A stretch of DNA of 32,951 nt from Rhodospirillaceae bacterium (GTDB lineage Bacteria; Pseudomonadota; Alphaproteobacteria; Dongiales; Dongiaceae). The position numbers and the translations under genes were made by a program. Location: assembly GCA_016794165.1 (NCBI GenBank), contig JAEUKV010000130.1, positions 1-32,951 on the forward strand. The letters are read 5' to 3'. Numbering within the stretch: position 1 is the first letter of the stretch; every line of letters starts with the position of its first letter. This document shows, piece by piece, positions 23,137 through 31,570 of this stretch. A model generated the notes under the pieces. The model was not told where the DNA came from. It saw only the letters and a list, made by a program, of their open reading frames with translations, and ran no database searches.

Positions 23137-24068
23137 CGCCGCAACCTGAGATCGGCGGCCAGCCAGTGATAGAGGCCGAGCAGCGCGCCGGCGGCACTGG
23201 CCGCCGTATCGTGGATCGTCATGCTCCAGCCGGCATGGCGCGCGAGCTCGCGGAGCCCCTGCTGATGTCCTTCCAGCCGGGCGAGATACTGCTCTCGTAC
23301 CAGTTCGGCGCGGCTCATCAGCAGGTCGCCTTCCTGCTCGAGGCCGAGAAAGCGGACCCGACCCTTGAACGGCATCGCCAGCTCCGCCGGATCGAGAACC
23401 TGCAGCAGGTGACCGTGCACGCCGCGATGGGCAAGACGACCGATCACGTCCCGAATCGAATCGAGCGGCGAGAGAAAGTCGCTGATCAGAAGGGCATGCG
23501 CGTGGGACGGCAGTTCCACCGGCGGCGGCAGGCTGGGCAGGGTGTCTTCCGCACTCGCGCTCCGCAACAGGCGTTCCGCAAGGCGCTCGGCAACATTGCG
23601 CCCGGCACTGGGCGGTTCCGGATATCCGAGCAGGCCCACCCGTTCCCCGGCGCGCGACAGCACCCCGGCCAGCGCCAGGGTCAGGATTTCCGCCCGCAGC
23701 GCCTTGCTCGGCAAGTCGCGGCGACTGGCGTAATGCATCGAGGCCGACTGATCGCACCACAGATAGACGCTCTGCGAGGCCGACCATTCCAATTGCCGCA
23801 GATAGAGCCGGTCGCTCTTGGCCGAGGCGCGCCAGTCGAGGCGCTTCAGCTCGTCGCCGGGGGAATAGGTGCGGTACTGCCAGAACACTTCACCGGGACC
23901 GGTGCGACGGCGGCCGTGAACGCCCTGTTCGACCGTGGCGGCGATCCGCTCGGCCGCCAGCAGCAGCGCCGGCAGGCGCTGGGCGACATCGGCCGCCGCC
24001 GCCTTGACACCTTCGGGTGTCGGCGCCGGTGCCGCCTGGCCGAGATTACTGAGAAGGGAGGCGGCCAC
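23133..24068 (-). CDS. DUF58 domain-containing protein
   Basis: A 311-residue protein with a GTG start at 24068. The DUF58 signature is complete: GEVFWQYRTYSPGDELKRLD followed by WRASAKSDRLYLRQLE (about 58-93). It continues into a VWA-like fold (VYLWCDQSASMH, with D-x-S-x-S spacing in DQSAS). DUF58 proteins are almost always encoded next to a MoxR ATPase and act with it on VWA-domain partners, probably in protein complex assembly. The gene starts 10 bases after the MoxR stop and overlaps the next gene as ATGA, so translation is coupled. Confidence 0.93.
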   Translation of the reverse strand: MAASLLSNLGQAAPAPTPEGVKAAAADVAQRLPALLLAAERIAATVEQGVHGRRRTGPGEVFWQYRTYSPGDELKRLDWRASAKSDRLYLRQLEWSASQSVYLWCDQSASMHYASRRDLPSKALRAEILTLALAGVLSRAGERVGLLGYPEPPSAGRNVAERLAERLLRSASAEDTLPSLPPPVELPSHAHALLISDFLSPLDSIRDVIGRLAHRGVHGHLLQVLDPAELAMPFKGRVRFLGLEQEGDLLMSRAELVREQYLARLEGHQQGLRELARHAGWSMTIHDTAASAAGALLGLYHWLAADLRLRR

Positions 24069-24078
24069 GCGGGCGTGC

Positions 24079-25143
24079 TCAGCCCAACTGCCCGACCAGT
24101 TGGTCGATCACCGACGTCAGGGTGACACCCTCCGCCCGGGCGCCATAATTGAGCGCAATGCGGTGCCGCAGCACCGGATGCGCCAGCGCCGCCACGTCAT
24201 CGATCGAGGGTGCGAAACGCCCCTGGATCAGCGCGCGGGCACGGCTGGCCAGCATCAAGGCCTGACCGGCGCGCGGCCCCGGCCCCCAGGCAAGGCTCTT
24301 CTTCACTGCCTCGATCTCGCTGCTTTCCGGCCGACCGGCGCGTACCAGGCGCAGGATCGCCTCCACCACCTTGTCGCCGATGGGGATGCGTCGAACCAGG
24401 CGCTGGGCAGCCATCAGTTCCTGGGCGCTCAGCACCGTCTCGGCATCGACAGCACTGGATCCGGTAGTGACGATCAGCATCTGCCGCTCGGCTTCGAAAC
24501 TCGGATAGTCGACATCGATCTGCAGCAGGAAGCGATCGAGCTGCGCTTCGGGCAACGGATAGGTGCCTTCCTGTTCCAGCGGATTCTGCGTTGCCAGCAC
24601 ATGGAAGGGCTGCGGCAGGTCATGGGTATGGCCGGCCACCGAAACCCGGCGCTCCTGCATCGCCTGAAGCAGCGCGGATTGGGTGCGGGGACTGGCACGG
24701 TTGATCTCGTCGGCCATCAGCAACTGGCAGAACACCGGCCCCTTGATGAAGCGAAAGGCGCGCTTGCCGGTTTCGCTTTCCTCCAGAACTTCGGACCCGA
24801 TGATGTCGGCAGGCATCAAATCCGGGGTGCATTGCACGCGCCGGGCATCGAGGCCAAGCACCCGACCCAGGCATTCGACCAACCGGGTCTTGGCAAGGCC
24901 AGGGACACCGATCAGCAGCACATGGCCGCCGGCGAGGATGGTGACGAGCGACTGCTCGACCGTCTGCTCCTGCCCGAAGATGACCTGGCCGATATTGGTC
25001 TTGACCCTGGCGAGGCGCCCGGCGAGGGCCTCGATCTCGGCGCCCAGATCCGCCCCCGGATCCATCGTTGCGGGATTGGCAGCGACACCGCCGGGGCCGG
25101 TTTGGGCCGGGGCGGCGGAAGGCGCGGTTTCAAAGCTTGCCAA
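24079..25143 (-). CDS. MoxR family AAA+ ATPase
   Basis: A 354-residue ATPase of the MoxR branch. I choose a TTG start at 25143 because a perfect AAGGAGG lies 5 bases before it; the next Met (25065) has no such signal and the frame further upstream overlaps the divergent gene. Walker A is G79-VPGLAK85-T86 and Walker B is LLMADE (141-146). Sensor and arginine-finger regions follow (ATQNPLEQEGTYPLPEAQLD and DRFLLQID). It probably acts as a chaperone for the VWA-like membrane proteins encoded behind it. It is the first gene of the four-gene operon and diverges from the DUF1285 gene across 72 bases. Confidence 0.95.
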   Translation of the reverse strand: MASFETAPSAAPAQTGPGGVAANPATMDPGADLGAEIEALAGRLARVKTNIGQVIFGQEQTVEQSLVTILAGGHVLLIGVPGLAKTRLVECLGRVLGLDARRVQCTPDLMPADIIGSEVLEESETGKRAFRFIKGPVFCQLLMADEINRASPRTQSALLQAMQERRVSVAGHTHDLPQPFHVLATQNPLEQEGTYPLPEAQLDRFLLQIDVDYPSFEAERQMLIVTTGSSAVDAETVLSAQELMAAQRLVRRIPIGDKVVEAILRLVRAGRPESSEIEAVKKSLAWGPGPRAGQALMLASRARALIQGRFAPSIDDVAALAHPVLRHRIALNYGARAEGVTLTSVIDQLVGQLG

Positions 25144-25148
25144 GTCGG

Positions 25149-25155
25149 CCTCCTT
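25149..25155 (-). promoter_or_regulatory. Ribosome binding site fixing the moxR TTG start
   Basis: AAGGAGG on the minus strand, 5 bases before a TTG. It is the strongest Shine-Dalgarno sequence seen near any start in the window, and it decides for an unusual start codon. Confidence 0.8.
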
Positions 25156-25215
25156 GCACTCGTATAAGAATGACTTATCTTTAGATTTCAGAAGCGTAGC
25201 GCCAGGCTGGGGGCG

Positions 25216-25728
25216 ATGTCCAACCACGATTTCAATACCTTGCCATCCTGTGGCGATTTCGACTTCCGCATAGCGCGGGACGGAACCTGGTTCTATCGCG
25301 GCTCGCCGATCGGCCGGAAACCGCTGGTGCGGCTATTCTCCACCGTATTGCGGCGAGAAGATGACGGCTCGTTCTGGCTGGTGACGCCGGTGGAGCGCGG
25401 CCGTATCACTGTCGACGATGCCCCTTTTGTGGCTGTGGAAATGCGCGTGACAGGGGTCGGGCGCGACCAGGAACTGGCCTTCCGTACCAATGTCGACGAC
25501 TGGGTTACGGCCGATGCCGCGCACCCGATCACCATCCGGCATCCGCGCGGCGACGAACCCAGCCCCTATGTCCGGGTCCGGGGTATGCTCGACGCCCTGA
25601 TTGCGCGGCCGGTCTTCTACGACCTGGTAGAACTGGCAGAGACGCATGAGCGTGCCGACGGCATCGAACTGGGTGTGTGGAGCGCCGGGACCTACTTTCC
25701 GCTCGGCCAGGCGGAGGATGCCGCCTGA
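25216..25728 (+). CDS. DUF1285 domain-containing protein
   Basis: A 170-residue protein matching the DUF1285 family. It starts with CGDFDFRIARDGTWFYRGSPI, where family members hold DGTW.Y.GSPI. RKPLVRLFSTVLRREDDGSF, a VTPVERGRI stretch and VDDAPFVAVEM follow. DUF1285 proteins are small, soluble, all-beta and of unknown function. It overlaps the Nudix gene by one base (TGATG), so the two are translated together. In alphaproteobacteria it commonly lies between the MoxR operon and the CoA-type Nudix hydrolase, exactly as here. Confidence 0.93.
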   Translation: MSNHDFNTLPSCGDFDFRIARDGTWFYRGSPIGRKPLVRLFSTVLRREDDGSFWLVTPVERGRITVDDAPFVAVEMRVTGVGRDQELAFRTNVDDWVTADAAHPITIRHPRGDEPSPYVRVRGMLDALIARPVFYDLVELAETHERADGIELGVWSAGTYFPLGQAEDAA

Positions 25729-26378
25729 TGTCGCGGGATTTCCTGCGGGCGCGGTTGGGCGCCCATGCGCCTGGCCGCCGTGGCTCGCCCGGGGTTCCCG
25801 TCCTGCGCGGCGACGATGACCTCAACCCCGACATGCGCGCGGACATGGCGGGACGCGCCTTGACCGCGGCGGCGGTGCTGGTGCCGCTCATCGACCGGCC
25901 TCAGGGCATGACCGTGATGCTGACCCGGCGCACGGACCATCTCCACGATCATGCCGGCCAGGTGAGCTTTCCCGGCGGGCGGCTCGATCCCGGCGATGCC
26001 GATGCCGTCGCCGCCGCGTTGCGCGAGACGGAAGAGGAAACCGGACTGGCACCGCGCCACATCGACCTCATCGGCCGCCTCGATACCTATGTCACCCGCA
26101 CCGGCTTCGAGGTGACTCCGGTCGTGGGACTGGTGACGCCGGGCTTCGAACTCAAGCCGGATACGTTCGAGGTGGCCGAGATCTTCGAGGTGCCGCTCGC
26201 CTTTTTCCTCGATTCGCGCAATCGCCGCACGGAAAGCCGCCTCTGGCAGGGCCAAACGCGATTCTTCTACGTATACCCATACGAATCCCATTACATATGG
26301 GGGGCGACCGCCGGCATGCTCAACAACCTCGCGGAAGTCCTGGCTCATTCGGAGCCGGTCGCCGGGCTTGGCCCCTGA
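25728..26378 (+). CDS. CoA pyrophosphatase-type Nudix hydrolase
   Basis: A 216-residue protein from the ATG at 25728, which overlaps the previous stop. It has the CoA-specific upstream motif LTRRTDHLHDHAGQVSFPGG and then a Nudix box GGRLDPGD...LRETEEETGL, where the REx2EE metal-binding core is intact and the first Glu is Asp. NUDT7/NudL-like enzymes split CoA and its derivatives, or other nucleoside diphosphates, using Mg or Mn. The C-terminal part with YVYPYESHYIWGATAGML is typical of the family. It is a housecleaning enzyme in the cytoplasm. Confidence 0.93.
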   Translation: MSRDFLRARLGAHAPGRRGSPGVPVLRGDDDLNPDMRADMAGRALTAAAVLVPLIDRPQGMTVMLTRRTDHLHDHAGQVSFPGGRLDPGDADAVAAALRETEEETGLAPRHIDLIGRLDTYVTRTGFEVTPVVGLVTPGFELKPDTFEVAEIFEVPLAFFLDSRNRRTESRLWQGQTRFFYVYPYESHYIWGATAGMLNNLAEVLAHSEPVAGLGP

Positions 26379-26410
26379 TTATTCCCTGACGCGAACGGAA
26401 CCCAGCCGAT

Positions 26411-26689
26411 ATGCGCGCCTTCCTCACCGTCATCATTCCGCTGTTGCTACCCAGTGCTGTCTACTGGATGTATCTGCGCATCCGCCAGCGTCAGGGCCTG
26501 CCGTTCCGCGAGATCCCGTACTCCTGGTTGATCGTCGCCGGCACGGTCCTGGCAATCTTCTCGCTCGGCATCACCTGGCTCTATCACGGCGAGGAGCCCA
26601 ATCTCCGCTACGTTCCGCCACAGGTGATCGACGGCGTTGTGGTGCCGGGGCATTTCCTGCCGGAAGAGGGGGCTGCCGACGGACAATGA
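26411..26689 (+). CDS. DUF6111 family membrane protein
   Basis: A 92-residue protein with two hydrophobic helices (about 3-20 and 39-57) and a polar tail with the family's PPQVIDGVVVPGHF ending. DUF6111 proteins are found in alphaproteobacteria between the CoA-type Nudix gene and a CCA-adding enzyme gene. Here the CCA enzyme does not follow; an ABC transporter operon does instead, so the usual order is broken after this gene. Function unknown. Confidence 0.85.
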   Translation: MRAFLTVIIPLLLPSAVYWMYLRIRQRQGLPFREIPYSWLIVAGTVLAIFSLGITWLYHGEEPNLRYVPPQVIDGVVVPGHFLPEEGAADGQ

Positions 26690-26795
26690 TCGGCACCCGG
26701 TGGTCCGCCGGACGAATTTTCTACCGCGAATCGTGCAATTCCCGGGACGATCTCCTATAAGATCGCGGCTCTGAGCGACGTCGCGGAGGCATGGG

Positions 26796-28385
26796 ATGGG
26801 TGGGGCCGGGGGTGTCGGATCGGCGGAATCGCCGGTGGTGCGGTCGGATTCGAACGCTGACCAGCCGCTCCTCAGCCTGCGCGGCATTGGCAAGACCTTC
26901 CCGGGCTGTATCGCCAATGAGGCGATCGACCTCGATCTGTGGCCCGGCGAAATCCATGCCCTGCTGGGCGAGAACGGGGCCGGTAAGTCGACCCTGGTCA
27001 AGATCATCTATGGGGTCCTGAAACCGGATGCGGGCGAGATCCGCTGGCAGGGGCGGCCGGTCGCGCTCGCCAATCCCGCCCAGGCGCGCGCGCTTGGCAT
27101 CGGCATGGTGTTCCAGCATTTCTCGCTGTTCGAGGCGCTGACCGTCACCGAGAACATCGCCCTCGGCCTCACCGATCCAAGCCAGCGCCGTGACCTGCGG
27201 CACCGCATCGTCGCCATCGCCGACGCCTATGGCCTGCCGCTCGATCCCGACCGCGTGGTGCACGATCTTTCGGTCGGCGAGAGGCAACGCATCGAGATTG
27301 TCCGCTGCCTGCTGCAGGATCCCAGGCTGCTGATCATGGACGAGCCCACCTCCGTGCTGACCCCGCAGGAGGCCGAACGGCTGTTTGCGACCTTGCGGCG
27401 GCTGGCGGCGGAAGGTTGCGCCATTCTTTACATCAGCCACAAGCTCGACGAGATCCGCGCCCTGTGCGAACGCGCGACGATCCTGCGCCAGGGCCGCGTC
27501 GTCGCCACCTGCGATCCGCGGATCGAAGACTCGCGCTACCTCGCAGAACTGATGATCGGCGCGGAACTGGCAGCTCCCAGCCATGGCAGGCGGCCCGATT
27601 TCGACGCCGCGACGCGATTGGTGGTGGCCCACCTTACGCGCGCCAGCGACCAGCAGTTCGGCACCGACCTCCACGACATCACCTTCGACGTGCGCGCCGG
27701 CGAAATCCTCGGCATCGGCGGTATCGCCGGCAATGGCCAAAGCGAATTGATGGCCGTGCTGTCCGGTGAGGTGCTGGCCGACCGGTCGGAGCGCATCACC
27801 CTCGACGGCCAGCCGGTCGGCCGTGTCGGCCCCGACGGGCGCCGCGCCTGCGGTGCCTGCTTCGTGCCCGAGGAGCGCAACGATCATGGCGCCGTGCGCG
27901 AGATGACCCTGGCCGAGAACGCGTTTCTGTCCGGGCACCGGCGCCGCAACCTGGCGCGCAGGGGCATCATCGACCGGTTGCGGACCCTGCTGTTCGCGGG
28001 GGAGGTGGTGAGCGATTTCGATGTCCGCACCAGTGGTCCGAAGGCGGAAGCGCGCTCGCTCTCGGGCGGCAATCTGCAGAAGTTCATCGTCGGGCGCGAG
28101 ATCCTGCAACGGCCCGGTGTCCTCGTGGTGGCGCAGCCGACCTGGGGTGTCGATGCCGGTGCCGCCGCCGACATTCATCAGGCGCTGCTCAACCTCGCCG
28201 ATACCGGGGCGGCCATCGTCATCATCTCGCAGGATCTGGATGAACTGATGATGCTCTCGGATCGTATCGCGGTGATCGCCGGCGGGCGCCTCTCGCCGCC
28301 GCGACCGGTGGGCGAGGTCAGTGTCGCCGAAATAGGCCTGCTGATGGGCGGGGTCCATGGTTCGCGGGTGGCCCATGCATCTTGA
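26796..28385 (+). CDS. ABC importer ATPase, two nucleotide-binding domains (BMP type)
   Basis: A 529-residue ATPase with two ABC domains in tandem, as in sugar and nucleoside importers. The ATG at 26796 has GGAGG 6 bases before it. The first domain has Walker A GENGAGKST (58-66), the Q-loop Q107, signature LSVGERQR (158-165) and Walker B LLIMDEPT (178-185), all intact. The second has a degenerate Walker A (GIAGNGQSE), signature LSGGNLQK and a Walker B in which Gln replaces the catalytic Glu (VVAQPT). This asymmetry is normal for the RbsA/NupA group. It powers the two permeases that follow. Its end overlaps the permease start by 11 bases. Confidence 0.94.
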   Translation: MGGAGGVGSAESPVVRSDSNADQPLLSLRGIGKTFPGCIANEAIDLDLWPGEIHALLGENGAGKSTLVKIIYGVLKPDAGEIRWQGRPVALANPAQARALGIGMVFQHFSLFEALTVTENIALGLTDPSQRRDLRHRIVAIADAYGLPLDPDRVVHDLSVGERQRIEIVRCLLQDPRLLIMDEPTSVLTPQEAERLFATLRRLAAEGCAILYISHKLDEIRALCERATILRQGRVVATCDPRIEDSRYLAELMIGAELAAPSHGRRPDFDAATRLVVAHLTRASDQQFGTDLHDITFDVRAGEILGIGGIAGNGQSELMAVLSGEVLADRSERITLDGQPVGRVGPDGRRACGACFVPEERNDHGAVREMTLAENAFLSGHRRRNLARRGIIDRLRTLLFAGEVVSDFDVRTSGPKAEARSLSGGNLQKFIVGREILQRPGVLVVAQPTWGVDAGAAADIHQALLNLADTGAAIVIISQDLDELMMLSDRIAVIAGGRLSPPRPVGEVSVAEIGLLMGGVHGSRVAHAS

Positions 28386-29451
28386 AATCGTGGCACGCGG
28401 GGAACGCTCGAAACTCTGGACCTATCTGTCGCCGGTCCTCGCCATCGTGCTCACGCTGGTGACCGCCGCGATCCTGTTCCTTCTTCTCGGCAAGGACCCG
28501 ATGACCGCCCTCAAGGTGATGTGGCTCGACCCGCTGCTGACCAAGCGCGGGTTTGCCGAGCTTTTCGTCAAGGGGGCGCCGCTGGTCCTGATCGCGGTCG
28601 GCCTTGCCCTAGGTTTCCGTGCCAATGTCTGGAATATCGGCGCCGAAGGCCAGTTCATCATGGGCGCCATCTTCGCCAGCGGCGTGGCGCTCGCCTTCCA
28701 CGACGTCACCGCCTGGCCGGTCTGGCTGGCGATGATTCCGGCCGGCATCCTGGGCGGTGCCTTCTGGGGTGCCATACCGGCCTTCCTCAAGCTGCGCTTC
28801 AACGCCAACGAGATCCTGACCAGCCTGATGCTGACCTATGTGGCGACGCTGATCCTCCTTTATCTGGTGGTGGGGCCGTGGAAGGATCCAGAGGGGTATG
28901 GTTTTCCCCAATCGCGCATGTTCGGCGACAGTGCCAACTCCCCGCGCGTCATCCCCGGGACGCGCATCCATGTCGGTGTCTTCGCCGCCCTTGCCGTGGT
29001 TGGCATCGGCTGGTTCGTTCTGTCGAAGTCGCTGCTCGGATTCAAGTTGAAGGTGCTCGGCCACGCCCCGCGCGCCGCCGCCTATGCCGGCTTTTCCACC
29101 GGTCAACTTACCTGGCTCTCGCTGCTGGTGGGTGGCGGTCTCGCCGGATTGGCCGGCATGTTCGAGGTGGCGGGGCCGATCGGGCAGCTGACCCCGGCCC
29201 TGCCCACCGGGTATGGTTTTACCGCGATTATCGTGGCGTTCCTCGGGCGCCTGCATCCGGTCGGCGTGCTGTTCGGCGGGCTGGTGCTGGCGCTCTCCTA
29301 TCTCGGTGGCGAAAAGGCGCAGATCCTGCTGGGCCTGCCGGCGGCGGTAACCAAGATCAACCAGGGCATCCTGCTGTTCTACCTTCTCGCCTGCGATCTC
29401 TTCATCCGCTATCGCCTGCGCCTCGTCGTGCCGGGCAGGAAGGCGGCATGA
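28375..29451 (+). CDS. ABC importer permease 1 (BMP/nucleoside type)
   Basis: A 358-residue membrane protein from the ATG at 28375, or 371 bases from an alternative start at 28357. It belongs to the branched-chain/ribose-like permease superfamily (BPD_transp_2). Markers are GLALGFRANVWNIGAEGQF, the FNANEILTSLMLTYVA loop and GAEGQF, typical of NupB/YufP-like subunits. About 9-10 helices are visible. It should pair with the second permease to form the membrane channel. Its stop overlaps the next start as ATGATG. Confidence 0.92.
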   Translation: MHLEIVARGERSKLWTYLSPVLAIVLTLVTAAILFLLLGKDPMTALKVMWLDPLLTKRGFAELFVKGAPLVLIAVGLALGFRANVWNIGAEGQFIMGAIFASGVALAFHDVTAWPVWLAMIPAGILGGAFWGAIPAFLKLRFNANEILTSLMLTYVATLILLYLVVGPWKDPEGYGFPQSRMFGDSANSPRVIPGTRIHVGVFAALAVVGIGWFVLSKSLLGFKLKVLGHAPRAAAYAGFSTGQLTWLSLLVGGGLAGLAGMFEVAGPIGQLTPALPTGYGFTAIIVAFLGRLHPVGVLFGGLVLALSYLGGEKAQILLGLPAAVTKINQGILLFYLLACDLFIRYRLRLVVPGRKAA

Positions 29452-30377
29452 TGGACAGCGCGATCTTGGTATCCATCCTGCTATCCATCGTCTCGGCGTC
29501 AACGCCTCTGTTGCTGGCGGCAACCGGCGAACTGGTCACGGAAAGATCCGGCCTGCTCAATCTCGGTGTCGAAGGGATGATGCTGGTAGGATCGGTGGTC
29601 GGCTTCGCCGTCACCTATTCGACCGGCAGTGCCCTGCTGGGCGTGGTCGCGGCCGCCCTGGGCGGTGCCGCCATGGCGCTGGTTTTTTCCTTTCTCACCC
29701 TGACCCTGCTCGCCAACCAGGTGGCAACTGGCCTGGCGCTTACCATCTTTGGCATCGGCCTTGCCGCCATGATGGGTGCTGGCTTCGTCGGCCATCCGGT
29801 GCCGAAACTGCCCGGTCTCCATATTCCCGGCCTCAGCGAGCTGCCAGTCGTGGGGCCGCTGCTCTTCGGCCAGGACGCCCTGGTCTATTTCTCGTTCCTG
29901 GCGCTCTTCGGCACGACCTGGTTCCTGTTCCACACCCATGGCGGGCTGGTACTGCGCGCCGTGGGCGATTCCCATGACGCGGCCCATGCCATCGGTTATC
30001 CGGTCATTCGCATCCGTTACGCCGCCGCCCTCTTCGGCGGGGCGATGAGCGGCCTTGCCGGCGCCTATCTCTCGCTCTCCTATACGCCGATGTGGGCCGA
30101 GGACATGACCGCCGGACGCGGCTGGATCGCACTGGCCCTGGTGGTGTTCGCAACCTGGCGGCCGGGTCGCCTGCTGCTCGGGGCCTATCTGTTCGGCGGC
30201 ATCACCATCCTGCAGTTTCATGTGCAGACCCTGGGGATCGGCGTGCCGGCGCAGCTGGTATCCATGCTGCCCTATCTCGCCACCATCGTCGTCCTCTGCA
30301 TCATTTCGACGGACCGCGGCCGGATCCGGCTGAACGCCCCGGCTTGCCTGGGAAGGCCCTTCCATGCCGCCGGCTGA
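29448..30377 (+). CDS. ABC importer permease 2 (BMP/nucleoside type)
   Basis: A 309-residue membrane protein from the ATG at 29448, overlapping the previous stop. It has the family motif GELVTERSGLLNLGVEGMM and the AVGDSHDAAHAIGYPVIRIR loop that contacts the ATPase. About 8 helices are seen. It is the NupC/YufQ-like partner of the first permease. A 50-base gap with AGGAGG separates it from the binding-protein gene, which should therefore be translated strongly. Confidence 0.92.
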   Translation: MMDSAILVSILLSIVSASTPLLLAATGELVTERSGLLNLGVEGMMLVGSVVGFAVTYSTGSALLGVVAAALGGAAMALVFSFLTLTLLANQVATGLALTIFGIGLAAMMGAGFVGHPVPKLPGLHIPGLSELPVVGPLLFGQDALVYFSFLALFGTTWFLFHTHGGLVLRAVGDSHDAAHAIGYPVIRIRYAAALFGGAMSGLAGAYLSLSYTPMWAEDMTAGRGWIALALVVFATWRPGRLLLGAYLFGGITILQFHVQTLGIGVPAQLVSMLPYLATIVVLCIISTDRGRIRLNAPACLGRPFHAAG

Positions 30378-30427
30378 ATCGCCACAATCACTGCAAAATC
30401 CCGACAAACAACAGGAGGCTTGAAGCC

Positions 30428-31510
30428 ATGCTCATCAAACGTCGCAGCTTTACCAAGGGTCTCGGACTGGGTCTCGCTGCCGGTGCCCTGCCGCTGCTTG
30501 GCCGGACGGCAAGCGCGTCCGATTTCAAGGCCGGCTATATCTACGTGGGGCCGATCGGAGATCACGGCTGGTCCTATCAGCACGACCAGGGCCGCCTTGC
30601 CGCCGACAAGGCGCTGGGCATCACCTCGACCTATGTCGAGAAGGTTCCGGAAGGTGCCGATGCCGAGCGCGTCATCCGCGAACTGGCCGAAACCGGGCAT
30701 GGCATTATCTTCACCACGTCCTTCGGCTTCATGGATCCCACGCTGAAGGTGGCGCGCGACTACCCGGAGGTGAAGTTCGAACATGCCACCGGCTACAAGC
30801 GCGCCGACAACCTGGCCACCTACAACATCCGCTTCTACGAGGCACGCTACATCCAGGGCGTCATCGCCGGCCGGATGTCGAAATCGGGTGTCGTCGGCTA
30901 TATCGGCTCGATTCCGATCCCCGAGGTGATCATGGGCATGAACGCCTTCATCCTGGGCATGCGCTCGGTCAATCCACAGGGACGCATCAAGCAGGTCTTC
31001 ATCAATTCCTGGTACGATCCCGGCAAGGAGGCGGACGCCGCCAAGGCACTGCTGGACCAGGGTGCCGACATCATCGCCCAGCACACCGATTCCCCGGCGC
31101 CGCTGCAGGTGGCCGAGGAACGCGGCCTCAAGGGCTTCGGCCAGGCCTCCGACATGATCAAGTTCGCGCCCAACGCGCAGCTCACCTCGGCGGTCGACTT
31201 CTGGGACGGCTATTACACCGAGCGGACCAAGGCGGCGATGGAGGGTACCTGGCAGAGCCACGACGTCTGGGGCGGGTTGAAGAGTGGGATGCTGCACATG
31301 GCGCCCTATCTGAACATGCCGGATGACGTGAAGCAGATGGCCATGGCGGCCGAAGCCGACATTCGCGACGGCAAGCTGACCATCTTCAAGGGCCCGATCA
31401 ATGCCCAGGATGGCAGCCCCAAGGTCGCGGCCGGCGAAACCCTTGATGACGGTGCCATCGCCGGAATGGACTGGCTGGCCGAAGGCGTCGAGGGCGATCT
31501 GCCCAATTGA
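30428..31510 (+). CDS. BMP family substrate-binding protein, Tat-exported
   Basis: A 360-residue protein of the Bmp/PnrA-like (Med) family. The ATG at 30428 has AGGAGG 9 bases before it. The N-terminus holds a twin-arginine motif, KRRSFTKG, then a hydrophobic stretch and an alanine-rich cleavage site near ASASDF. There is no lipobox Cys, so it should be a soluble periplasmic protein exported folded. Family marks are GYIYVGPIGDHGWSYQHDQG, TTSFGFMDP and GKEADAAKALLDQGADIIAQ. Relatives bind purine nucleosides or other small molecules. With the ATPase and two permeases upstream it makes a complete importer; the ligand is not clear. Confidence 0.93.
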   Translation: MLIKRRSFTKGLGLGLAAGALPLLGRTASASDFKAGYIYVGPIGDHGWSYQHDQGRLAADKALGITSTYVEKVPEGADAERVIRELAETGHGIIFTTSFGFMDPTLKVARDYPEVKFEHATGYKRADNLATYNIRFYEARYIQGVIAGRMSKSGVVGYIGSIPIPEVIMGMNAFILGMRSVNPQGRIKQVFINSWYDPGKEADAAKALLDQGADIIAQHTDSPAPLQVAEERGLKGFGQASDMIKFAPNAQLTSAVDFWDGYYTERTKAAMEGTWQSHDVWGGLKSGMLHMAPYLNMPDDVKQMAMAAEADIRDGKLTIFKGPINAQDGSPKVAAGETLDDGAIAGMDWLAEGVEGDLPN

Positions 31511-31526
31511 CCGAGTTGGAAGACGA

Positions 31527-31560
31527 CAGGGCCCCGGTGGCGCCCACGACCGGGGCCCTG
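31527..31560. terminator. Bidirectional hairpin between convergent genes
   Basis: A perfect 11-bp stem, CAGGGCCCCGG with CCGGGGCCCTG, and a 12-base loop lie between the ABC operon and the kinase gene. There is no T run on either side, so it may need Rho or act by its stability. It is well placed to end transcription from both directions. Confidence 0.75.
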
Positions 31561-31570
31561 TGCATGCGGC

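Noticed and set aside
26721..28376. 551-residue minus frame over the ABC ATPase
   Set aside because: Antisense to an ATPase with complete motifs.
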